Shown here: positions 9,431 through 18,887 of the stretch, piece after piece
Layout of the letters: the number at the start of each line of letters is the position of its first letter
Numbering within the stretch: the first letter of the stretch is position 1
Source of the DNA: Desulfovibrio gilichinskyi
GTDB taxonomy: Bacteria > Desulfobacterota > Desulfovibrionia > Desulfovibrionales > Desulfovibrionaceae
Direction of reading: 5' to 3'
DNA length: 64,000 bases
Assembly: GCF_900177375.1 (NCBI RefSeq)
Contig: NZ_FWZU01000001.1
Location: 868,001-932,000 of the forward strand
Notes under the pieces: generated by a model
The model's database searches: none
What the model saw: the letters and a program-made list of their open reading frames with translations, nothing else
Told to the model about the DNA's origin: nothing
Program-made: the position numbers and the translations under genes

Positions 9431-11698
9431 TTAGCCTGCTGCTTTTATTTCTGCAAGAACAGTACGAAAAAGCTTCGGTATATCAAGGATTAAAGCAAGA
9501 GTTCCGTCTCCTTTAATCGTTGCACCGGAAATACCTTCTACATCTCTGTAAACCCTGCCAAGACTTTTAATAACAGTTTGATGTTCTCCTATTACAGTAT
9601 CAACAACAACTCCCAATCTCTCACCTTCAAGCCCTGTTATTACAATTTGTTCTATAGCAGGAGCTTCACCCTCCACATCAAACCATTCTCTAATACGAAT
9701 ATAAGGGACAATTTCACCGCGCAAATTAACGAACTGCTGCCCGTTTGCAGCTTCTACATCTTTACGGGTCAGTTCAACGCATTCTTCAACAAGCGAAAGA
9801 GGAATTACAAAATAGCCGTTATCAACTTTAACCTGCAATCCATCAATAATTGCAAGAGTCAATGGCAATCTGATTGTAATTAAAGACCCTTTTCCTTCCT
9901 GACTATCTATATCAATACGCCCTCGTAATGAATCGATTGCGCGTTTTACAACATCCATTCCGACACCGCGCCCGGAAACGTTGGTAATTTTCTCCGCAGT
10001 AGAAAAACCCGGCTCAAAAATAAGATTGAAAATTTCTTTTGATGACAGCTCCGCATCGGCGGCAATAAGACCTTTTTCTATCGCTTTTGCTCTAATAACA
10101 TCTTGTGACATGCCCTTACCGTCATCTTTAATCAAAATCACAACTTCGCCGCCGGAATGCTCTGCTGTTAAAGTGATACTTCCGCGCCTCGGCTTTCCGC
10201 TCGCTTCACGAACAGCAGGAAGTTCTACCCCGTGATCTATGGAATTTCGTAATAAGTGAATAAGAGGATCGCTCAATCTTTCAATAACGGTTTTATCCAG
10301 CTCTGTTTCTGCGCCGATTGTATGCAAATCCATTTCCTTACCGAGTTCATCGGAAAGATCACGCACCAATCGTCTGAATTTACTGAATGTCGTTCCGATC
10401 GGAAGCATTCTTATTCCAAGGGTACTGTCTCTTAGTTCATCCGAAAGGCGTTCCAGTTCTTCCGAAAGAGATGTGAGAACAGGGTCATTTTTCTTACTGA
10501 CAACCTGGCATATCTGAGCTTGGACAATGACTAACTCACCAACGAGGTCAACCAGCAAGTCAAGTTTATCTGCGGAAACTCTTATTGAAGAAGCCGCCTC
10601 CGGTTTACGGACGGAAGGGTCAGTTTTTTTACTGGCGCGCTGTTCGGCTAAAGCACTGTCCACTTTTTCGCGTGCAACGATGCCTTTGGCAGTCAGTAGT
10701 TCGCCGATAGGTTTTTGATCAGCAAGAGCGTCATCCAGATCTTTCTGCGATACATCTCCTCTGTCGACAAGAATCTCACCCAGTTTCTTAACCGTATCTG
10801 GCTTCTGCGTTACCGGTTCTTCATCAGAAGATTTATCGGCTTTATCGAAAGATATGCCAGAATTTTCTGACGCACCAGTTTCAGCTGTATCAATTTCAGA
10901 AATATATTCATCAAGTTTAGCTTGATCCAGCTCTTTAACTTGTACGGTAATCGGAACATCAGTGAAAAAGAAAATTTCTTCAATAGAAGAGCTGTCTTTA
11001 TTGCTAAAGAAAAGAAGTTCCCACCAGTTTCCGGAATGATCAGGATTATTCTCAAAATCTGTAAAAGTCAGTTCAGATCTGATTTCTCCAATACTTGCGA
11101 GATCTTCAAAAAGGGGCAGCAGAGAATCCGTTGACACATTATCCGCGGCAACAGAGCTGATTGTAATCTTAAAAAAGCATTCCCAAAGAACGTCGGAGTT
11201 CCCGATTTGGGATTTATTAATATTAATTTCTTCTTTTTCCGAAGATTCACTTTTTATTTTTTCTGGTTCAATATTTTCAGCAGCAGGCAAATCAGATTCA
11301 GCTGATGCTGATTCCGGTGATCCTCCGCCCACAATTTGTTTAAGATTTTCAAGAATCTCTTCAGATTTACCGATTTCCCCCTCACCGGACGACGACAGCA
11401 ACATTGAATAAATATGATCACGGGACGCCAAAACAAGAGTCAACAATTCTTTAGTAACTAACAGCTCACCGTTTCTGACCAGATCAAAAACGTTTTCAAC
11501 ATGATGAGTAAATCCTGCAATTGCATCAAACCCGAACATGGATCCGGAGCCTTTGATTGTATGTAAAGCCCTGAATACTCTGTTGATTAAATCCATATCG
11601 TTAGGAAGGTCTTCAAGTTCTAATAAAGAGGTTTCAAGCTCACCTAAAAGCTCGAAAGCCTCCTCTTTAAAAACTTGCGTAGTCATATCATCAGACAT
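9431..11698 (-). CDS. cheA: chemotaxis histidine kinase CheA
   Basis: Autophosphorylating kinase of the chemosensory array. Domains in order: HPt with ALHTIKGSGS (phospho-His 46); an acidic linker; an unassigned alpha/beta region; two GEIL/GELL...DAL/SAL half-repeats; the dimerisation segment (SASSIRVSADKLDLLVDLVGEL); the ATPase with N box HLLRNSIDHG, G1 DDGKGMS and G2 VSGRGVGMDVVK; and a C-terminal CheW-like domain. The start at 11698 (MSDDMTTQ) has GGGAGA 7 nt upstream; a start 18 nt earlier lacks one. No P2 CheY-binding domain is obvious. No cheW or cheY is near, so the rest of the pathway is elsewhere. Confidence 0.95.
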   Translation of the reverse strand: MSDDMTTQVFKEEAFELLGELETSLLELEDLPNDMDLINRVFRALHTIKGSGSMFGFDAIAGFTHHVENVFDLVRNGELLVTKELLTLVLASRDHIYSMLLSSSGEGEIGKSEEILENLKQIVGGGSPESASAESDLPAAENIEPEKIKSESSEKEEININKSQIGNSDVLWECFFKITISSVAADNVSTDSLLPLFEDLASIGEIRSELTFTDFENNPDHSGNWWELLFFSNKDSSSIEEIFFFTDVPITVQVKELDQAKLDEYISEIDTAETGASENSGISFDKADKSSDEEPVTQKPDTVKKLGEILVDRGDVSQKDLDDALADQKPIGELLTAKGIVAREKVDSALAEQRASKKTDPSVRKPEAASSIRVSADKLDLLVDLVGELVIVQAQICQVVSKKNDPVLTSLSEELERLSDELRDSTLGIRMLPIGTTFSKFRRLVRDLSDELGKEMDLHTIGAETELDKTVIERLSDPLIHLLRNSIDHGVELPAVREASGKPRRGSITLTAEHSGGEVVILIKDDGKGMSQDVIRAKAIEKGLIAADAELSSKEIFNLIFEPGFSTAEKITNVSGRGVGMDVVKRAIDSLRGRIDIDSQEGKGSLITIRLPLTLAIIDGLQVKVDNGYFVIPLSLVEECVELTRKDVEAANGQQFVNLRGEIVPYIRIREWFDVEGEAPAIEQIVITGLEGERLGVVVDTVIGEHQTVIKSLGRVYRDVEGISGATIKGDGTLALILDIPKLFRTVLAEIKAAG

Positions 11699-11810
11699 AA
11701 AAAGTCTCCCAATCATTATTCGTAATCAATTCTATCTGCATTTTTAAACATTTAATTGATATTTTTCAAGAAGTATTACAATAAACGTCATTTAAATTGA
11801 ACTATTAAAA

Positions 11811-11833
11811 AAGCCTCCCCTAAGGGAGGCTTT
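11811..11833 (-). terminator. terminator after the DUF2062 gene
   Basis: Hairpin AAGCCTCCC / GGGAGGCTT with a short loop, then six T on the minus strand, 43 bp past the DUF2062 stop. Confidence 0.85.
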
Positions 11834-11875
11834 AGCTTAATACGAATTGATTTGACTGGCACTAGTTAATTACAA

Positions 11876-12376
11876 TTAATTCTTACGAGACAGCATGCGT
11901 AATGCTTTCCGTTTTCTATTTCTTCTAACAACAAACAGTGTAATAAAATATGCGGCTATGGACAGAGGAACAGCCAGAACAAAACCACCGAACATTAAAA
12001 TAGTAACCCCTTGCCAACCTATTTCCATAAAATCTGAAACCTGCCATGTTGCAGGATCAAACGTAACATGTATCGGGAGCAGAAATGTTCCGATTTTAAA
12101 TTGAATGTAATAAAATAAAATCCAGTTAAAAGGATTTGAAATCCATGTTGCGATAATTGCTGCCAATTTATTACTTCTGGTTATGAAAGAGGCGGCCACA
12201 GCTATAACTGTCTGCAAAGGTAATCCCGGGATAACGGGAAAACATCCTCCGAAAACACCGCAGGCTACCCCCATGGCAATTTGGTAGGGGGAACCATTAA
12301 GACGTAAAATTTTTAGGTAATAAAATCGGATAAGTCGTTTTAACTTAACATACCTGCTTTCTTCTTTTAACATCAA
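11876..12376 (-). CDS. DUF2062 domain inner-membrane protein
   Basis: Integral membrane protein of 166 residues with about three hydrophobic segments. The DUF2062 core is visible: PYQIAMGVACGVFGGCFPV, then PLQTVIAVAASFITRSNKLAA and the conserved ATWISNPFNW. The N-terminus is basic (VKLKRLIRFYYLKILRL) and the tail ends in many Arg/Lys. DUF2062 proteins have no established biochemical role. It is monocistronic, between fusA and cheA, with its own terminator. Confidence 0.85.
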   Translation of the reverse strand: MMLKEESRYVKLKRLIRFYYLKILRLNGSPYQIAMGVACGVFGGCFPVIPGLPLQTVIAVAASFITRSNKLAAIIATWISNPFNWILFYYIQFKIGTFLLPIHVTFDPATWQVSDFMEIGWQGVTILMFGGFVLAVPLSIAAYFITLFVVRRNRKRKALRMLSRKN

Positions 12377-12494
12377 AATTCCTTCTTTACCGGCTGATTA
12401 ATAACAAAGCAAAATCAGAAAACCAATATATTGAAATACAGCTTATGAGAAGCCTGCATTTAAGGATTCACACAAAAGACACTCAAGGAAGGAA

Positions 12495-14546
12495 TTACTT
12501 TTCAAGGACATCAAAGCTGTGAAACTTCATTACAAAGCCAGCGCGACCTTGAGTTGAAGACCGCAACTCTGTGGAAAATCCGAACATTCTACTAAGTGGC
12601 GCAAGAGCCTGCACGACTTTCTGTCCATGGCGATCAAGCATATTCTCAATACGCGCGCCCTTAGCTCCAAGCAGACCGATAACATCTCCGATGAAATCAT
12701 CAGGAACTGAAATTTCTATATCCATAATCGGTTCCATAAGCTTAGGAGATGAAGCAGTTAAAGCTTTTTTAAGTGCCCGTCCAGCCGCAAAATGATAACC
12801 CTGCGTAGTGGCCTCAGTCTCTTTCTTTTTAAGCTCCAGCACACGAACCCTGACATCCTGAACAGGAAATCCTTTCAAAACGCCTACTTGTAGAGAATCA
12901 TCTATACCTTCAGCCACAGCATCAAGCCAAACGGAAGGCCACACAGCGGTATCAATTTCAAAACTGACATTACGCCCTTCGCCCCGTTTAGAAGGTTCAA
13001 CAGACAGCTTTACATATCCGTAATATTTTTCATCACCAATTTGTCTGTCAAATTCTTCTTCAGCTTCCGCCAAAATACTCGGCACTTCCTGATAGACAAC
13101 TTGCGGTTTTCCGGCTCTAGGAGCAAGCCCGTATTCACGGCGCATCCGTTCAAGTACAACTTCTAAATGAAGTTCTCCCATACCGGATAAAATTATCTGT
13201 CCGGTGTCCTCATCTGTTTTAAGATTAAGAGTGGGATCTTCTTGCAGATATTTATCCAGCACATCTTCAAGTTTCTCGGACTCTTCCGCATTGCGCGGCT
13301 CGATGGCTAATGAAATAACCGGCTTATAGAGTTCAATCTGTTCAAGCATAATCGGTTTTTCAGAAGTAGAAAGAGTGTCGCCTGTACGGGAATTCTTAAG
13401 ACCGTCCACCGCGACAATATCGCCTACCCCTGCAACATCCAGCTTTTCTCTGCGGCCGGCATGCATTCTGAAAAGGCGATCTATTCTCTCAACGGTCCCT
13501 TGCGTTACGTTCTTAACCGTATCACCAGTTGCAATTTTGCCGGAATAAATTCTCATGAGCACTATTTTGCGCCCTGAATCCATAACAATCTTAAAAACCA
13601 AAGCTTGAAAATCAGCCGAAACACTCGGTTCTACGACTTTTTCAACCCCTGTAAGCGGGTCAACGCCTTTAATTTGCGCAACTTCATGCGGACTTGGCAG
13701 ATATTTACCTATCGCGTCCATTAAAGGCTGCACCCCGATGTTTTTTAAAGCTGATCCGGCAAAAACAGGTACAAGCGCAAGCTGTAATGTAGCTTTACGA
13801 ATAACGGATTCTATGTACTTCGGATCAATTTCATCGCTCAGGTAACGCTCTAAAAATTCATCGTCAAACTCGGAAAGAGTATCACACATTTTTCCGCGCC
13901 ATGGAGACACCCGCTCTAATTCTTCTTCGCTAAGGTCAACCGCCTCAAATTCTTCGCCGTTTTGATCGTCATCATATACAAGTTTTTTGAGACGGATAAG
14001 ATCAAAAACGCCAGCGAACTCTTCTCCAGCGCCATCCGGAATCTGTACAGGAAGAATATTAGCTTTGAGTTTATCTGTTATAGATTCGAGAACAGCTTCA
14101 AAATCTGCTCCGAGTCTGTCCATTTTATTTATGAAAATAAGTTTCGGAACCTTATAACTTTCGCTCTGCCGCCAAACAGTTTCAGACTGAGGTTCAACAC
14201 CGCCGACAGCACAAAAAACACCTATCGCGCCATCGAGAACTCTAAGTGAACGCTGTACCTCAATAGTAAAATCAACATGGCCCGGGGTATCAATTATATT
14301 GATTGTATTCTTGTTCCATAAGCAGGTGGTTACAGCGGAAGTAATGGTAATGCCGCGTTCCTGTTCCTCCGGCATATAATCCATAGTGGCGGTCCCTTCA
14401 TGAACTTCGCCAAGCCTGTGAATCTTGCCTGAAAAATAGAGTATGCGCTCGGTAACAGTTGTTTTACCGGCATCAATATGTGCAATAATTCCAATATTTC
14501 GTATTTTACCGATACTCGTGGAAGAAAAATCAGATTTATCACTCAT
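12495..14546 (-). CDS. fusA: elongation factor G paralogue (EF-G2 type)
   Basis: Translational GTPase of 683 residues. G1 is AHIDAGKTT, G2 includes RGITITSA, G3 is DTPGHVDF and G4 is NKMDR. EF-G domains II to V follow, including MGELHLEVVLERMRREYGL and a C-terminal ISVPDDFIGDVIGLLGAKGARI. It stands alone and not in the rpsL-rpsG-fusA-tuf cluster, so it is probably a second EF-G; in other bacteria such copies specialise in ribosome recycling or stress translation, but this cannot be read from the sequence. GGAAGG precedes the start. Confidence 0.9.
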   Translation of the reverse strand: MSDKSDFSSTSIGKIRNIGIIAHIDAGKTTVTERILYFSGKIHRLGEVHEGTATMDYMPEEQERGITITSAVTTCLWNKNTINIIDTPGHVDFTIEVQRSLRVLDGAIGVFCAVGGVEPQSETVWRQSESYKVPKLIFINKMDRLGADFEAVLESITDKLKANILPVQIPDGAGEEFAGVFDLIRLKKLVYDDDQNGEEFEAVDLSEEELERVSPWRGKMCDTLSEFDDEFLERYLSDEIDPKYIESVIRKATLQLALVPVFAGSALKNIGVQPLMDAIGKYLPSPHEVAQIKGVDPLTGVEKVVEPSVSADFQALVFKIVMDSGRKIVLMRIYSGKIATGDTVKNVTQGTVERIDRLFRMHAGRREKLDVAGVGDIVAVDGLKNSRTGDTLSTSEKPIMLEQIELYKPVISLAIEPRNAEESEKLEDVLDKYLQEDPTLNLKTDEDTGQIILSGMGELHLEVVLERMRREYGLAPRAGKPQVVYQEVPSILAEAEEEFDRQIGDEKYYGYVKLSVEPSKRGEGRNVSFEIDTAVWPSVWLDAVAEGIDDSLQVGVLKGFPVQDVRVRVLELKKKETEATTQGYHFAAGRALKKALTASSPKLMEPIMDIEISVPDDFIGDVIGLLGAKGARIENMLDRHGQKVVQALAPLSRMFGFSTELRSSTQGRAGFVMKFHSFDVLEK

Positions 14547-14635
14547 AAAATTACCTTCCGTATAAAATTCTTATTCATAAACAATTTTCAACTATGCTGA
14601 TCTGCATATTCGGCAGCAATTGAGCAACTATTTTT

Positions 14636-15448
14636 CTATGAACAAACTGTCAAAGCTATTGAATTTTTCCTAAAGAACTGATCCGTAATGGTATTCCACA
14701 GCCAGCAACCTTCCTGGTCATGCGAAAGAACAATTTTAAAATCAACCAGAGCTTCGCCGATAAGTTCAGCCGGGACAATGGCCGCATCTCCGCCGGATTC
14801 TGCAAGATCTTCAATTGTGATTTCTTTGATTTCAACATCAGGATGAGCAAATTTAATAACGTCCATATCCGGATCATCTTCATCCATGCACACTGAAATG
14901 AGAGATATTTTAGGAGCACGCCAGTAACGGACATTTTCGCAATAGCTAAGATCAGCGGGAGTTGATCTCAGATCTAAAATTGCAGCAGAAGCGTCTGATT
15001 CATAAACAAAAGAAACTAATTCTGAAAATTTATCCTCGGAAATCAAAACAACTGATTCCTGCCCGGCCAGCTCAAAGCCCGTTAAAACAGCTTCGGAAAT
15101 TTCGCCGTCTCCGACAAAAACAACCATAATATTCTTAACCCCGACCGCTAAAGCCGGTGTAAGAGCGGCTAAAATTCTGACTGCGGAACTTGATCCTTTA
15201 TCAATAACCATAAGAACGCAATCAAGAGGAGAATTCGCAACTTCAGTTTCAAAACCCCCTTTCCAAGTATTAACAGTCCATTTGCTTTGCGGAGAATCCG
15301 GGGAGCTGATTGCATATACCTGCGCAATAGTCTTCTTCATCCATGCCCTTTGTGGAGGCAGAACAGACTCATAAGCTTTAGCAAAAACTTCATCTGTTAT
15401 TTGAAATTCTTCAAGCCAATCAGGAAATGCAAAGGAATCTGAAGTCAT
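14636..15448 (-). CDS. hypothetical protein, 270 aa
   Basis: Soluble acidic protein of 270 residues with no signal peptide or membrane span. The middle (LDCVLMVIDKGSSSAVRILAALTPALAVGVKNIMVVFVGD) has the alternating strand-helix look of a Rossmann-like or aldehyde/histidinol-dehydrogenase-like fold: stretch ALTPALAVGVKN, then a Gly-rich turn. No catalytic motif is evident and the protein is far shorter than those enzymes. The gene is 90 bp upstream of fusA on the same strand. I do not recognise it further. Confidence 0.75.
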   Translation of the reverse strand: MTSDSFAFPDWLEEFQITDEVFAKAYESVLPPQRAWMKKTIAQVYAISSPDSPQSKWTVNTWKGGFETEVANSPLDCVLMVIDKGSSSAVRILAALTPALAVGVKNIMVVFVGDGEISEAVLTGFELAGQESVVLISEDKFSELVSFVYESDASAAILDLRSTPADLSYCENVRYWRAPKISLISVCMDEDDPDMDVIKFAHPDVEIKEITIEDLAESGGDAAIVPAELIGEALVDFKIVLSHDQEGCWLWNTITDQFFRKNSIALTVCS

Positions 15449-15570
15449 TTTTTTTACCTGCGTCTGTTAAGTTCTTTTAAAGATTAAGGACTTTAAAACA
15501 AATGAAATATTACTTAATAAATATAAACTGAAATATTCAGTTAAACAATTAGATAAAATTGCGAAAAAAA

Positions 15571-15598
15571 TACCCGACAGACAACGGTCAGCCGGGTA
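15571..15598 (-). terminator. terminator after bamD
   Basis: Imperfect hairpin with outer stem TACCCG/CGGGTA and inner GAC/GTC, followed by TTTTTTT on the minus strand, 39 bp beyond the bamD stop. Confidence 0.85.
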
Positions 15599-15636
15599 AA
15601 TTAGCTTTAAATAATTAATACGCTTTACAGCTGTAA

Positions 15637-16368
15637 TTACAGCCAGTCCACAAGTTCCTTCCATGAACCTTGAAGCTTTTCTCTCTCTTCTTGCGAGAGA
15701 GTTTTCTGATATTCATAGTATGACATTTCAGCCTGTTTTATTGCATACTTACGAACTTCAGGAAGGTCCTTAAAGTTACGGACTACAAAAGCATACCTTT
15801 TCCACGCAGATCCGAATTTACCGGATCGCCAGAAAAAGTCGGCAATATAAAGTTCCTGATCCGCAAGAGCCCGCCGGCATTTAATAATATAACCCTTTGA
15901 GGACTTTGCGTACTCGCTGTCAGGATAGGCTTCTTCAACACGATAAAAATACTCAAGAGCCTCGCTCACACTTTGCTGAGGCTTATCAATCGAGCTGAAC
16001 AATGAAAAATTGCTCAGTCCTATTTGAAACAGAACATATGGAATCTCATCGTTACCGGGATGAAGAGCTGCGAACTCTTTGTATGCTTCTGACGCATCGA
16101 AGAATTTGCCATCCAGAAAATATGAATCGCCTAGGCTGATTTCAGCTTTAACGGTGTAAGGACTGAATGGATATCTATCTTTTAACTTCGCAAAAAAATC
16201 AGACGCCTGACTATAATTCTTATCCTTCATGGATTCAACGCCGGCTTCATAGAGTTCCTGCGCGGTATCCTCAGGTTTAGGAAGAAAATAGTAATCGATA
16301 ACACCACATCCAGTGGTGCAGAACATCAAAATCAAACAAACTATAAAACAAAATATTCTATTACGCAT
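15637..16368 (-). CDS. bamD: outer membrane assembly lipoprotein BamD
   Basis: Lipoprotein of the BAM complex, which folds beta-barrel proteins into the outer membrane. The N-terminus is a type II signal peptide ending in CTTGC. The mature protein has TPR-like repeats: AQELYEAGVESMKDKNYSQA, AEISLGDSYFLDGKFFDAS and YFYRVEEAYPDSEYA. I placed the start at 16368, where the lipoprotein signal begins; an in-frame start 51 nt upstream would put 17 polar residues before it. The gene overlaps the trxB stop by 8 bp, so translation is probably coupled. Confidence 0.92.
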   Translation of the reverse strand: MRNRIFCFIVCLILMFCTTGCGVIDYYFLPKPEDTAQELYEAGVESMKDKNYSQASDFFAKLKDRYPFSPYTVKAEISLGDSYFLDGKFFDASEAYKEFAALHPGNDEIPYVLFQIGLSNFSLFSSIDKPQQSVSEALEYFYRVEEAYPDSEYAKSSKGYIIKCRRALADQELYIADFFWRSGKFGSAWKRYAFVVRNFKDLPEVRKYAIKQAEMSYYEYQKTLSQEEREKLQGSWKELVDWL

Positions 16369-17284
16369 TGTTGTGTTCCAAATACGCAAAAGCTGCAGTT
16401 GCAGCCGTTGCGCCGTCACCTACTGCGGTAACTACCTGCCGACAATTTTTGGATCGAATATCTCCGGCGGCAAAGATACCGGGAATATTGGTTTCCATTT
16501 CACAAGTCGTTTTGATGAAACCGGATTGATCCAATTGAAGCTCAGCAGGAAAAAAAGTACTTACAGGATTGAATCCTACAAAAATAAAAACGCCATCAAC
16601 ATCTAAGACAGTATATTCATTGGTAACAGTATCCTTTATTTCGATACCTACCACTTCGCTATCTCCGACAATGCGGGATACTACGGAATTTAAAACCGGA
16701 ATGATTTTAGAATCAGCGTTACATTTATCCTGATAACACTTAAGCCCTCTAAACTCTGATCTGCGATGTATGAGATATATTTTCTTTACGAGCCTTGCAA
16801 GGTAAAGTGACTCTTCAAGGGCAGAATTTCCACCACCGACAACAGCAACAACTTTATTTTTGTAAAAATTACCGTCACATAGAGCGCAATACGAAACGCC
16901 GCGTCCGAGAAGTTTTTCTTCATTAGGAACTTTTAGCTTTCTAAAAACAACCCCGGTAGTAATAATAACAGTTCTGGCCTTGTAATAAACGCCAGCTACA
17001 ATAATCTCATGCGACCCTTTTCCAGGAATAATCTGTTGAACTTCATCTAGAATTTTATCAAATTTATATTTGTTAACATGCTCCGCCATTTGATCAGCAA
17101 GCTCATAACCTTTAATTCCATCCGGAAAACCGGGATAATTCTCAAGCTCTTCTGTAAGAAGCATCTGCCCGCCGGACGCTAACTTCTCAACGACAAGTAT
17201 TTTCACACCTGCCCTGACAAGATAAAGGGCGGCCGCCATTCCGGCCGGTCCGCCCCCTATAACAATAGCGTCATAAGACTTCAT
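16361..17284 (-). CDS. trxB: thioredoxin-disulfide reductase
   Basis: NADPH-dependent flavoenzyme that reduces thioredoxin. It has 307 residues: FAD dinucleotide fold VIGGGPAGMAAALYL at the N-terminus, redox centre CALC in SYCALCDGNF, NADPH fold VVGGGNSALEESLYL, and the closing GIFAAGDIRSKNCRQV. The active site is CALC rather than the more common CATC; this variant keeps both cysteines. trxA ends 5 bp upstream, so trxA-trxB-bamD is one transcription unit. Confidence 0.95.
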   Translation of the reverse strand: MKSYDAIVIGGGPAGMAAALYLVRAGVKILVVEKLASGGQMLLTEELENYPGFPDGIKGYELADQMAEHVNKYKFDKILDEVQQIIPGKGSHEIIVAGVYYKARTVIITTGVVFRKLKVPNEEKLLGRGVSYCALCDGNFYKNKVVAVVGGGNSALEESLYLARLVKKIYLIHRRSEFRGLKCYQDKCNADSKIIPVLNSVVSRIVGDSEVVGIEIKDTVTNEYTVLDVDGVFIFVGFNPVSTFFPAELQLDQSGFIKTTCEMETNIPGIFAAGDIRSKNCRQVVTAVGDGATAATAAFAYLEHNNA

Positions 17285-17288
17285 TAAA

Positions 17289-17609
17289 TTACAGAGCCTT
17301 GCTAGTAATCATTTCCTTAATACTGCTTTTAGAAACAGCACCTGTAGTTTGATCAACAACTTCTCCGTCTTTAAAAAGGATAAGAGTAGGAATAGCACGA
17401 ATGCCGTACTTACCGGGTGATGAAGGGTTGTCATCAACATTCATCTTACAAATTTTAATCTTATCTGAAAATTCTTCAGCAAGTTCATCTATTACAGGAC
17501 CCATAGCGCGACAAGGGCCACACCAGGGGGCCCAGAAATCAACCAGAACCGGTTTATCATTATTTAGAACTTCTTCTTGAAAAGTGGAATCTGTTACCTG
17601 TAAAGACAT
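17289..17609 (-). CDS. trxA: thioredoxin
   Basis: Small dithiol reductant. It has 106 residues with the start placed at 17609 (MSLQVTDSTF), 7 nt after AGGAG; a start 39 nt upstream is in frame but has no signal. The active site is FWAPWCGPCRAMGPV, and the cis-Pro loop is RAIPTLILFKDGEVV. It is first in the trxA-trxB-bamD unit, which couples the cytoplasmic thiol system to an envelope gene only by position. Confidence 0.97.
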   Translation of the reverse strand: MSLQVTDSTFQEEVLNNDKPVLVDFWAPWCGPCRAMGPVIDELAEEFSDKIKICKMNVDDNPSSPGKYGIRAIPTLILFKDGEVVDQTTGAVSKSSIKEMITSKAL

Positions 17610-17810
17610 GACGTGCTCCTTGTTGTAATATTTTAATAATAACACCACTTTAAAAGTGGATCAAATTTATTTTCCAAGCGGAGTGTTAAGACCCCAACTC
17701 AATTATGAAATTTAATTATCGTTAGGCAAAGTGTCAAGCTGTATTGAGCTATAACATTCTCCAACATAATCAAGATAACTACCTATAGCTGAAATGGCAA
17801 TAATTGCAGA

Positions 17811-18887
17811 CTATATTTGTGCAACACGAATCCAGTCCTCGGGGACAACCCGACCTCTTGGAATAGCTTCAAGATCAAGCCCGTGCCTGAACCCTTCTTT
17901 AGCTAGAAGATAACCTGAAAACGCAACCATTGCACCATTATCTGTACAAAATTTAGGCGACGGCAAAACTAAAGGAATTGAAAATTTACGAGCAACTTTA
18001 GTCATGACAGTTCGAACCACCGAGTTTGCGGCAACTCCCCCTGCAACAATCAGGGATTTAACACCCTTATTCCTCTCCAGTGCGCGTTCTGTCTTAACAC
18101 TTAGAGTTTTTGCTACCGAGTAGTTAAACGATGCAAACATATCATTTCTTTGCCGTGTGATTTCAGGATCTTCGGTTTCTGAGTCAGGAATTCCCATATT
18201 AGAAAGCCGAAGTTCAGGATGATCCTGAACGTACATAGCCGCCGCTGTTTTCAGTCCGCTAAAGCTGAAGTCCAAATTATCATTGTTAATATAAGGAGTT
18301 GGAAACATTTTACGATCTGCATTACCAGCGCGAGCCAGTTCATCAACAATTTTGCCACCGGGATATGGAATATTTAATAATTTTGCAGTCTTATCAAAAG
18401 CCTCACCGGCAGCGTCATCAAGAGTTCTACCTAAAAGAATGAATTCTGACGAACTTTTTATAAGATAAATGTGCGTATGCCCGCCGGAAACCAGCAATCC
18501 GAGTGAAGGGAATTGTAATTCCTGTTCAAGCCCTGCCGCCATCAAATGCGCCCAAAGATGATTAACACCTATCAAGGTAGCTCCGGTTGAAAGAGCCAGC
18601 CCTTTTGCAAAGTTAAGCCCCATCAATAAGCATCCCTGAAGACCAGGTCCGCGGGCAACAGATATCACATCAATATCATCAGCCGTAAGCGCCTGCTCCT
18701 GCATAAGTTCACGGAACAACGCAGGCAGAGCCCTCAAATGTTCTCTGGACGCAATTTCAGGGACAACGCCACCGAAAAGAGCGTGTACATCCACCTGCGA
18801 AGCCAATTTTTCTGCAATAAATTTTCCATCTCGAACCAAGGCCAGTCCGGTTTCATCGCATGAACTTTCAATTCCGAGACATAGCAT
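17811..18887 (-). CDS. tsaD: tRNA N6-threonylcarbamoyladenosine synthase subunit TsaD
   Basis: Transfers the threonylcarbamoyl group to A37 of ANN-decoding tRNAs, with TsaB and TsaE. It has 358 residues of the Kae1/Qri7 ASKHA fold. Features: LGIESSCDETGLALV at the N-terminus, metal-binding GVNHLWAHLMA (HxxxH), LVSGGHTHI, DDAAGEAFDK, and IVAGGVAANSVVR. Its ATG overlaps the fbp stop by one base (TAATG), so it is translationally coupled to fbp. No terminator is obvious after it. Confidence 0.96.
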   Translation of the reverse strand: MLCLGIESSCDETGLALVRDGKFIAEKLASQVDVHALFGGVVPEIASREHLRALPALFRELMQEQALTADDIDVISVARGPGLQGCLLMGLNFAKGLALSTGATLIGVNHLWAHLMAAGLEQELQFPSLGLLVSGGHTHIYLIKSSSEFILLGRTLDDAAGEAFDKTAKLLNIPYPGGKIVDELARAGNADRKMFPTPYINNDNLDFSFSGLKTAAAMYVQDHPELRLSNMGIPDSETEDPEITRQRNDMFASFNYSVAKTLSVKTERALERNKGVKSLIVAGGVAANSVVRTVMTKVARKFSIPLVLPSPKFCTDNGAMVAFSGYLLAKEGFRHGLDLEAIPRGRVVPEDWIRVAQI

